Shown in pieces: positions 1 through 4,663 of a DNA stretch of 6,201 nucleotides. The notes under the pieces were generated by a model that saw only the letters and a list, made by a program, of their open reading frames with translations, was not told the origin of the DNA and made no database searches. The translations under genes and the position numbers were made by a program. The DNA lies in NCBI GenBank assembly GCA_015522395.1, contig WAMH01000093.1:1-6201 (forward strand), in the 5' to 3' direction. The number at the start of each line of letters is the position of its first letter. The stretch's first letter is position 1. This stretch comes from Thermococcus sp. (GTDB lineage Archaea > Methanobacteriota_B > Thermococci > Thermococcales > Thermococcaceae).

Positions 1-678
1 CTCCAGCAGTTTGAACGCTATCTCGCGGGCGTTTCCGGCCTTTGAAATCTCCTCTATCTCGCCCCAGCGGACGTAGTCGTGCAGGCCGTCGGTGCTCATT
101 ATGAGGACGTCTCCGGGTCTCGCCGGCCAGCGGTAGAGGTCGACGCGGAGCGGGTTTCTCCCTCCTATTGCACTCGTTATATAGTTCGATGCAGGATGCC
201 CAAAGGCCTCCTCCTCTGTTATCCTGCCCTCCTCGATGAGCCTCTGCACGAGGGAGTGGTCGATGGTCCTTGCAACGGTCCTGCCCTCCCGTATCAACGC
301 GGCCCTGCTGTCGCCGGTGTTGGCTATGAGAACCTCGTTTCCTCGAATGATTGCCGAGATCAGCGTCGTTCCCATCCCCTCTCTTTCGCCAACGGCGTTC
401 TCAACAATCTTCGAGTGAGCAATCTCGTGGGAGAGCCTCAGCAGGAACTTCAGGTTCAGCCAGCCCATCCCGGTTTCGTAGTTCTCCCGGATAACGGCGG
501 AAGCTGTTTCGGTGGCCATCCGCGAGGCCACCTCGCCGGCTGCGTGCCCTCCCATGCCGTCGGCGACCGCTATATAGTAGGCATCCCTGAGCTTGAGGAA
601 AGCGTAGTCGTCCTCGTTGTTCATCCTAGCGCCTATGTGGGTCAGGGCACAGAGGTTGGGTGTGCACGTGGCCTTCAT
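1..678 (-). CDS. PP2C-family protein serine/threonine phosphatase (3' end cut by window edge)
   Basis: This gene encodes a metal-dependent PPM/PP2C phosphatase expected to remove phosphate from serine or threonine residues of cytoplasmic proteins. The 226 visible residues carry the family motifs in order: RMNNED at 18-23, DGMGGHAAGE at 40-49, GMGTTL at 101-106, ANTGDSRA at 119-126 and the metal-binding STDGL at 195-199. The aspartates in these motifs are the usual Mn/Mg ligands. There is no signal peptide or membrane segment. Bacterial and archaeal stand-alone PP2C proteins are usually about 240-270 residues, so only the last stretch, with the final conserved aspartate motif, lies outside the window. 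The ATG at 678 was chosen because GGTGAG (682-687) lies three bases before it. It is the third gene of a leftward cluster, 28 bases after the PP-loop gene. The substrate is unknown and no kinase is visible here. Confidence 0.93.
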   Translation of the reverse strand, partial: MKATCTPNLCALTHIGARMNNEDDYAFLKLRDAYYIAVADGMGGHAAGEVASRMATETASAVIRENYETGMGWLNLKFLLRLSHEIAHSKIVENAVGEREGMGTTLISAIIRGNEVLIANTGDSRAALIREGRTVARTIDHSLVQRLIEEGRITEEEAFGHPASNYITSAIGGRNPLRVDLYRWPARPGDVLIMSTDGLHDYVRWGEIEEISKAGNAREIAFKLLE

Positions 679-706
679 GCTCTCACCACTCAAGGATACG
701 AGACCT

Positions 707-1495
707 TCATTTAAACCTTTCAACCACCCTCTCAACCCCGCGAAGCGTTTCATCGTCGCACTCCCAGCACATTATCTCGAAGCTCGGGACGCGGACGCTG
801 ACGCGGACTCTTCTCCTCCTCGCTATCCTGCTGACTTCGTAGTTCACCTTATAAGCAAGCTCCATGAGTTCGGGCGTTACTATATTCTCGCGGTCTATGT
901 ACTGGAGCGGACAGCCTTCCCTCCACTGCCTCCTCCTCGCGTGCTCGTACATGCGGTAGGGCCTTATCCCGACTTCTTCCGCGAGCATTTCAACCTCCTC
1001 GGCGGTGTACTTTATCAGGGGCCTTAGGATGGGTACCCCGATCTTCGGAAGCCCGCAGAGCCTTATATCACTCTCGCACTGGTCGAGGAGGGCACCTATT
1101 ATCTTGTCGTTGGCGTTGTCGCCCTTGGCTAAGACGTCGAAGCCGTTGTTGAGGGCGAACCACTTTGCGTTCCAGAGCATCACCTTCTTGCAGTTGATGC
1201 AGATCGGCCCCTTCCTCCCGGTTGCCTCACGGAGGAGGCCTTCAGTTATGTCCACAAGGAAGTGTTCGACGCCGAGCTTTTTGGTGAACCCCATTGCCCA
1301 GTTCAGGGTTTCCCTCCAGCTCCAGCGGTGGAAGAAGGTGAGCGCGGAGACGTTTAGACCGGCTTTACTGAGCAGATAGAGCGCGAGTGAGCTGTCCTTC
1401 CCGCCCGAGAACATGAGGAGTATTCTCCTGTCGTGGAGTTCGACTTTCTCGGAGAAGGCTCTTATTTCCTCGATGGCATCGTTGAGGGTGAGCAT
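707..1495 (-). CDS. PP-loop ATPase, TtcA/TtuA-like (probable Fe-S-dependent sulfur transferase)
   Basis: This 262-residue cytoplasmic protein belongs to the N-type ATP pyrophosphatase superfamily, which adenylates a substrate, often a tRNA base, for thiolation. The PP-loop SGGKDS is at 30-35. A CINC motif gives C99 and C102, followed by a helix and NGFDVLAKGDNAND (117-130), which aligns with the conserved GHNxDD region of TtcA/TtuA. RPLIKYTAEEVE (158-169) matches their RPL/KPL segment, and GCPLQY supplies C195. This spacing mimics the three cysteines that hold a [4Fe-4S] cluster in TtcA and TtuA. An extra CWEC (243-246) lies near the C-terminus, while the N-terminal zinc finger of TtuA is absent. 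No ribosome binding site precedes the ATG at 1495, which fits a leaderless transcript. The gene lies between the DUF4870 and PP2C genes. The exact substrate is unknown; QueC- or LarE-like activity is less likely but not excluded. Confidence 0.85.
   Translation of the reverse strand: MLTLNDAIEEIRAFSEKVELHDRRILLMFSGGKDSSLALYLLSKAGLNVSALTFFHRWSWRETLNWAMGFTKKLGVEHFLVDITEGLLREATGRKGPICINCKKVMLWNAKWFALNNGFDVLAKGDNANDKIIGALLDQCESDIRLCGLPKIGVPILRPLIKYTAEEVEMLAEEVGIRPYRMYEHARRRQWREGCPLQYIDRENIVTPELMELAYKVNYEVSRIARRRRVRVSVRVPSFEIMCWECDDETLRGVERVVERFK
709..720 (-). promoter_or_regulatory. Possible internal TATA box for the PP2C gene
   Basis: On the minus strand this reads AAAGGTTTAAAT, a BRE-like purine run followed by a TATA-like core. 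Its centre is near 712, which predicts a transcript start near 686, a few bases before the ATG at 678 and at the edge of the GGTGAG site. It overlaps the stop codon of the upstream PP-loop gene. The PP2C gene may therefore have its own promoter as well as read-through from upstream. This is a weak, motif-only call. Confidence 0.3.
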
Positions 1496-1515
1496 GGGGA
1501 AAATATAAAACGGGG

Positions 1516-1526
1516 CCTTAAAAACG
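1516..1526 (-). promoter_or_regulatory. Possible TATA box giving a leaderless PP-loop mRNA
   Basis: The minus strand reads CGTTTTTAAGG here, nearly the same core as the feoA promoter (GGTTTTTAAGG at 2033-2043). It is centred near 1520, so the predicted transcript start is about 1494, essentially at the ATG (1495). This agrees with the lack of a Shine-Dalgarno sequence before that ATG. The better-looking TTTTATATTT at 1501-1510 is too close to the start codon to serve it. Confidence 0.35.
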
Positions 1527-1531
1527 TAGCC

Positions 1532-1888
1532 TCAAACCTTCTCGAGCCACTGCTCGGCGAGGTCCCCGACGTAGGGAAACTTGTAACGCTCCCCTTGATA
1601 GGCCTTGACCATGCCGAGAATCCATAATACAAGCCCCAGCAGATCCGTCAGGGCCACCAGCGTCGGGCCTATCAGTGGTATCGCTTTGAAAATGATAACC
1701 AATACAGTCAGGCCCAGGAACGTTATCGTTGACTGCATGGCGTGGAAACGGACGAAATCGCTGTCCGTCTCAAGGAGCAGGAATATTATCCCCGTAACCC
1801 ACCCAAGCAGGTACGCCAGCAACCCCTCAACGTTCTCATCCATTCCAAGAGACGTTTTCTTGGGCTCTTCAGGTGGTAAGCTCTCCAT
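1532..1888 (-). CDS. DUF4870 (Tic20-like) small membrane protein
   Basis: This encodes a small integral membrane protein of unknown function in the DUF4870 family. From the ATG at 1888 the product has 118 residues: a short proline/charged N-terminus, a hydrophobic segment around 22-40, the family motif FVRFHAMQS at about 45-53, a second and third hydrophobic segment at about 55-93, and the family-typical ending KAYQGERYKFPYVGDLAE. A longer reading from ATG 1915 adds nine residues. I prefer 1888 because GGGGGTG (1897-1903) lies eight bases before it, and because the TATA box at 1933-1940 predicts transcription beginning near 1910, downstream of the longer start. It is the first gene of the leftward cluster, with 36 bases between its stop and the PP-loop ATG, and diverges from feoA. 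Distant similarity to Tic20 import proteins is known for the family but tells little about function here. Confidence 0.85.
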   Translation of the reverse strand: MESLPPEEPKKTSLGMDENVEGLLAYLLGWVTGIIFLLLETDSDFVRFHAMQSTITFLGLTVLVIIFKAIPLIGPTLVALTDLLGLVLWILGMVKAYQGERYKFPYVGDLAEQWLEKV

Positions 1889-1896
1889 GTACTGAA

Positions 1897-1903
1897 CACC
1901 CCC
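1897..1903 (-). promoter_or_regulatory. Ribosome binding site deciding the DUF4870 start
   Basis: The minus strand reads GGGGGTG, matching most of the archaeal GGAGGTG consensus, eight bases before the ATG at 1888. The alternative ATG at 1915 has no comparable site upstream. This is the main reason for choosing the shorter protein. Confidence 0.6.
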
Positions 1904-1930
1904 AAATGGATTCATTTATTGGTCTTCAAA

Positions 1931-1945
1931 CCTTAAATATCTTTG
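1931..1945 (-). promoter_or_regulatory. TATA/BRE promoter of the leftward cluster
   Basis: The minus strand reads GCAAAGATATTTAAGG across this interval, with core ATATTTAA at 1933-1940 and a purine-rich BRE-like stretch upstream. Archaeal TATA boxes are centred 26-27 bases before the transcript start, which puts the start near 1910 and a leader of about 22 bases before the ATG at 1888. It lies back to back with the feo promoter about 100 bases away. Confidence 0.6.
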
Positions 1946-2030
1946 CAGGATCCTCCAAAATTTCAGGGCATGGTTCCTCAGAACCTTAGAACTTTGGATT
2001 TCAAACCAGGGGGCTTCTTTAGGCCCACCA

Positions 2031-2043
2031 AAGGTTTTTAAGG
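2031..2043 (+). promoter_or_regulatory. TATA/BRE promoter of the feo operon
   Basis: AAGGTTTTTAAGG, preceded by CCA, gives a purine-rich BRE-like element and a TTTTTAAG core centred near 2038. The predicted transcript start is about 2065, leaving a leader of about 28 bases before the feoA ATG at 2093. The palindromic operator candidate (2068-2081) falls just downstream of that start. Confidence 0.6.
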
Positions 2044-2067
2044 TCACCGGAGAAACGGTTGATGGAA

Positions 2068-2081
2068 TTAGGAAAACCTAA
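2068..2081. promoter_or_regulatory. Palindromic operator candidate in the feo leader (DtxR-type half-sites)
   Basis: TTAGGAAAACCTAA is a perfect inverted repeat of TTAGG and CCTAA around AAAA. These half-sites are the same as the outer arms of the bacterial DtxR/IdeR operator consensus, although that consensus has a longer centre. The site covers roughly +4 to +17 relative to the predicted transcript start and ends two bases before the feoA ribosome binding site. Binding here would block transcription initiation or early elongation. An iron-bound DtxR-family repressor is the natural candidate but is inferred, not seen. Confidence 0.6.
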
Positions 2082-2092
2082 CGGTGATGGAC

Positions 2093-2320
2093 ATGATTGT
2101 ACCCTTAAGCGAACTGAAGCCCGGGGAGAGTGCCGTTGTGGTGGATATAGCCGGTGGCTCTGGACTGAGAAGCAGGCTCTACGCCATGGGTGTGGCCCCG
2201 GGTGTTATAATCAGAGTCCTTGAGAAGTATCAGTTTGGTCCCGTCGTCGTGGAAGCCGGGGGCACGAGGCTGGCTGTAGGTAAGGGCATGTCGGCGAAGA
2301 TACTCGTCAGGAGACTCTGA
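2093..2320 (+). CDS. feoA: FeoA, ferrous iron transport accessory protein
   Basis: This 75-residue protein is a single FeoA/SH3-like beta-barrel domain. It acts in the cytoplasm with FeoB and is thought to modulate ferrous iron uptake. The family features are clear: PLSELKPGE at 4-12, the central RLYAMGVAPG at 28-37, and GTRLAVGKGMSAKI at 57-70, which forms the last strands. Its length is normal. In-frame GTG 2084 and ATG 2087 lie upstream, but GGTGAT (2083-2088) overlaps them and sits four bases before ATG 2093, so 2093 is the likely start. It is the first gene of feoA-feoB-feoC-like, with nine bases to feoB. Expression is probably controlled by the TTAGG/CCTAA palindrome in its leader. Confidence 0.95.
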   Translation: MIVPLSELKPGESAVVVDIAGGSGLRSRLYAMGVAPGVIIRVLEKYQFGPVVVEAGGTRLAVGKGMSAKILVRRL

Positions 2321-2329
2321 GGTGGTAGC

Positions 2330-4306
2330 ATGGCAATGAAAGTGATTGCCCTAGCAGGAAACCCCAACGTCGGCAAAACGACGATATTCAACGCCCTGAC
2401 TGGAATGCACCAGCACGTCGGCAACTGGCCCGGCGTGACCGTTGAGAAGAAGGAAGGGGTCTTCGAATACGGGGGCGAGCGCTTTCTCGTCGTGGACCTC
2501 CCCGGAACTTACTCCCTCACGGCTCACTCCATTGATGAACTTGTGGCGAGGAACTTTCTGCTCAACGGAAACCCCGATGTCGTTGTGAACGTCGTTGACG
2601 CCACCTCGATTCTGAGGAACCTCTACCTCACGATGGAGATATTTGAGATGGGACTGAAGAACATCGTCATCGCCCTCAACAAGATAGATCTCGCCGAGAA
2701 GAAGGGCATCAGAATCGATGTGGGGAAAATGTCGAAGGTCCTCGGCGTTCCGGTAGTCCCGCTCAGCGCCAAGAAGGGTGAGGGGCTCGGGGAACTTAAG
2801 GAGGCGATAATCCGGGTGGCCCATGGCGAGGTTGAGGAGAACCCTATAATACCGCACTACGACCCGGAGGTTGAGAGGGAGATAGAGCACATCTCACGCG
2901 TTCTCGAGGGGACGAAGCTGGCATCGAAGTACCCCCTCCGCTGGCTGGCGATAAAGCTCCTCCAGCGCGATGAGGAGGTCATAAAGCTCGTCGAGCGCTA
3001 CCTAGGAAAGGAGGGACTTGAAAGCGTCATGACCCACATAAACGAGGTGGAGGAGCGCTACGGAAAGGCAATGGACCTAGTCATAGCCGGCCAGAAGTAC
3101 GAGTTCATAGACGGGCTCACCCATGAATTTATGAGCTACGGCCAGGCGTCGGGAGACGTTCTCGCGGATCAGCTCGACAGGCTCCTAATCCATCCCGTCT
3201 ACGGCTTCATAGCGATGGCCATCGTGTTCTACGGTGTCTTTAAGTTCGTCTTCGCCTTCGGCCTGCCTTTACAAAACTGGCTTGCAGAGGCGTTCACCCT
3301 ATTCGGCAACTGGCTGGCGCCGCATATAGCCAATCAGGCCCTTCGCGGTCTCATCGTCGACGGAATCATCGGCGGCGTCGGTATGGTGCTCAGCTTCTTC
3401 CCCCTCGTCTTCCTGCTCTTCTTTGCGCTCTCATTCCTCGAGGACTTCGGCTACATGGCGAGGGTAGCGGTGCTGATGGAGGGCATCCTGAGGAAGTTCG
3501 GCCTCCCGGGCAAGTCTATAATCCCGCTCATACTCGGTCTTGGTTGCAACGTCCCGGCGGTCATGTCAACCAGAACCCTGGATGACGAGAAGGACAGGCT
3601 GGTCACGATGTTCGTTAATCCCTTTATCCCCTGCTCCGCGAGACTGAGCGTTATAAGCTTCCTCTCGGCGATATTCTTCGGCAAGGACAGTGCCCTCGTC
3701 GCGGCTAGCATATACGTGTTAGCTTTTGCCGTTGCCCTCGGTTCGGCCTGGCTGGTAAGCCGTTTTGTCTCAGGGGAGAGCAGTCCCTTCGTCATCGAGT
3801 TACCGGAATACCTGATACCAAGCGGTAAGAGCCTTCTGGTGCATTCCTGGGAGAGGAGCAAGGAGTTCGTCCAGAAGGCGGGAACGGTTATCCTCCTAGG
3901 AGCCATATTCATCTGGTACCTGAGCAACTACCCCGCCCCGGTGGGAACCGGGAGGAGCTACGCGGAGCAGATAGGTCACTTCTTCGAGCCGTACATGAGG
4001 CTGATGGGTCTGGACTGGAGGGCCGCGGTGAGCCTGCTATTCGGAATCATCGCCAAGGAGAACGTGATATCGACGCTTGGAGTTATCTACGGTAGCCCAG
4101 AGGCAATACGGGACGCCATGACACCTCTCCAAGGATACGTCCTCATGGCCGTGACGACGCTTTACATACCGTGCATAGCCACGATCGGTGCCATAAAAGC
4201 CGAGAGCAACTGGAAGTGGGCGGCGCTAACAACGGCTTACATGATAACGGTTGCCTCCATCATCGGGATCCTGATATGGCATCTCGGCATCGCTCTGGGG
4301 TGGTGA
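2330..4306 (+). CDS. feoB: FeoB, ferrous iron transporter with GTPase domain
   Basis: FeoB is the membrane permease for Fe(II) uptake. This 658-residue protein is near the shorter end for the family. The N-terminal G domain shows G1 GNPNVGKT (10-17), the G2 threonine in GVTVEK (35-40), G3 DLPG (56-59), G4 NKID (117-120) and G5 SAKKG (146-150). A helical regulatory segment follows at about 165-275. The membrane region starts near 285 and contains two Gate (nucleoside-recognition-like) repeats: the first has LGLGCNVPAV (about 401-410) and NPFIPCSARL (about 429-438); the second has GIIAKENVISTLGVIYG (about 571-587) and YIPCIATIGA (about 611-620). These carry the cysteines usual for FeoB. The ATG at 2330 follows AGGTGGT (2320-2326); ATG 2336 is an alternative that would also keep the G1 loop. 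The last base pairs overlap the feoC-like start. Nothing is truncated. Confidence 0.98.
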   Translation: MAMKVIALAGNPNVGKTTIFNALTGMHQHVGNWPGVTVEKKEGVFEYGGERFLVVDLPGTYSLTAHSIDELVARNFLLNGNPDVVVNVVDATSILRNLYLTMEIFEMGLKNIVIALNKIDLAEKKGIRIDVGKMSKVLGVPVVPLSAKKGEGLGELKEAIIRVAHGEVEENPIIPHYDPEVEREIEHISRVLEGTKLASKYPLRWLAIKLLQRDEEVIKLVERYLGKEGLESVMTHINEVEERYGKAMDLVIAGQKYEFIDGLTHEFMSYGQASGDVLADQLDRLLIHPVYGFIAMAIVFYGVFKFVFAFGLPLQNWLAEAFTLFGNWLAPHIANQALRGLIVDGIIGGVGMVLSFFPLVFLLFFALSFLEDFGYMARVAVLMEGILRKFGLPGKSIIPLILGLGCNVPAVMSTRTLDDEKDRLVTMFVNPFIPCSARLSVISFLSAIFFGKDSALVAASIYVLAFAVALGSAWLVSRFVSGESSPFVIELPEYLIPSGKSLLVHSWERSKEFVQKAGTVILLGAIFIWYLSNYPAPVGTGRSYAEQIGHFFEPYMRLMGLDWRAAVSLLFGIIAKENVISTLGVIYGSPEAIRDAMTPLQGYVLMAVTTLYIPCIATIGAIKAESNWKWAALTTAYMITVASIIGILIWHLGIALGW

Positions 4307-4569
4307 AGCTGAACACGCTTGAGAGGATCCTGAGACTCATAGAGGAAGGCAGGAGAACGCCCGAGGAGATAGCACGTGAGCTGGGCATGCGAAAGGAAGA
4401 TGTTGAGGCCGCAATAGACATCCTGAAGAGCCTCGGCTACATCGAAGAGGTCCAGAAGGGCGCCCCCTCGTGTGAAACCTGCCCCCTGAAGAAGATTTGC
4501 AGGGGAAAGTGCTTCGTCTCCCGGAGTGCTGGAAATCTGAAGATACTTGAGTTCAGGGCGAGGAGTTAG
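4303..4569 (+). CDS. FeoC-like winged-helix protein with four-cysteine motif
   Basis: This 88-residue protein has an N-terminal winged-helix domain (about 3-50: TLERILRLIEEG, then TPEEIARELGM and a recognition helix, then LKSLGYIEEV) followed by CETCPLKKICRGKC, giving C57, C60, C66 and C70. Small winged-helix proteins with a cysteine cluster encoded after feoB are called FeoC; some bind a [4Fe-4S] cluster and affect FeoB stability or transcription. The cysteine spacing C-x2-C-x5-C-x3-C is compatible with an iron-sulfur or zinc site. I chose GTG 4303, which overlaps the feoB stop in a GTGA arrangement that suggests translational coupling; GTG 4300 would add one residue and no ATG start is available in this position. 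No clear promoter of its own is seen. Function as a regulator rather than an accessory protein is unproven. Confidence 0.85.
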   Translation: MKLNTLERILRLIEEGRRTPEEIARELGMRKEDVEAAIDILKSLGYIEEVQKGAPSCETCPLKKICRGKCFVSRSAGNLKILEFRARS

Positions 4570-4578
4570 TTTCACCCG

Positions 4579-4604
4579 CGGTTAAAGTTGTAACCGGCCG
4601 GTTA
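4579..4604. promoter_or_regulatory. Three-half-site palindrome cluster upstream of the nucleotidyltransferase
   Basis: TAACCGGCCGGTTA (4591-4604) is a perfect 14-base palindrome. A further CGGTTA copy at 4579-4584 faces the TAACCG at 4591-4596 across six bases, so three copies of one half-site occur in 26 bases. The right edge runs into a TATA-like TTATATAT (4602-4609). This arrangement is typical of an operator for a dimeric or oligomeric regulator. I do not recognise it as a known Thermococcales motif (it is neither TATCAC-N5-GTGATA nor GTT-N3-AAC). Confidence 0.55.
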
Positions 4605-4609
4605 TATAT
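4602..4609 (+). promoter_or_regulatory. Upstream TATA box candidate for the nucleotidyltransferase gene
   Basis: TTATATAT overlaps the right arm of the palindrome at 4591-4604. It predicts a transcript start near 4632 and a leader of about 32 bases. If this is the real promoter, a protein on the palindrome would cover the BRE/TATA region and repress transcription. Confidence 0.4.
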
Positions 4610-4624
4610 TTTACAGCCGTAAAA
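4609..4624. repeat. Inverted repeat TTTTAC-N4-GTAAAA
   Basis: TTTTAC (4609-4614) and GTAAAA (4619-4624) are perfect inverted copies separated by AGCC. The repeat lies exactly between the two TATA candidates of the downstream gene. It may be a second operator, or it may arise by chance in AT-rich promoter DNA. Confidence 0.4.
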
Positions 4625-4634
4625 CATATAAAAC
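4624..4634 (+). promoter_or_regulatory. Downstream TATA box candidate for the nucleotidyltransferase gene
   Basis: ACATATAAAAC has a good archaeal TATA core centred near 4629. It predicts a transcript start near 4655, only about nine bases before the ATG and inside the GGTGAT ribosome binding site (4655-4660). The short leader makes it somewhat less convenient than the upstream box, but it has the stronger core. Transcript mapping would separate the two. Confidence 0.45.
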
Positions 4635-4663
4635 CTCCCGTTGAAAGTGTTAACGGTGATGTT

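Noticed and set aside
79..714. Plus-strand open frame of 211 codons
   Set aside because: It lies opposite the PP2C gene, whose minus-strand translation holds all family motifs; the plus-strand product resembles nothing and has no ribosome binding site.
1501..1510. TTTTATATTT on the minus strand as promoter of the PP-loop gene
   Set aside because: Its centre is about ten bases before the ATG, so transcription would begin inside the gene with no suitable start codon soon after.
1972..1985. GGTTC-CTCA-GAACC small hairpin in the divergent gap
   Set aside because: Only five pairs, no extension on either side and no clear position relative to either promoter; likely chance.
2054..2090. Imperfect direct repeat AACGGTTGATGG / AACGGTGATGG around the feo operator
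   Set aside because: The second copy contains the ribosome binding site, which explains much of the match; no independent support for function.
4171..4302. Upstream extension of the feoC-like frame starting at 4171
   Set aside because: It overlaps the end of feoB by over 130 bases and encodes low-quality sequence before the winged-helix domain; the GTG at 4303 is the sensible start.
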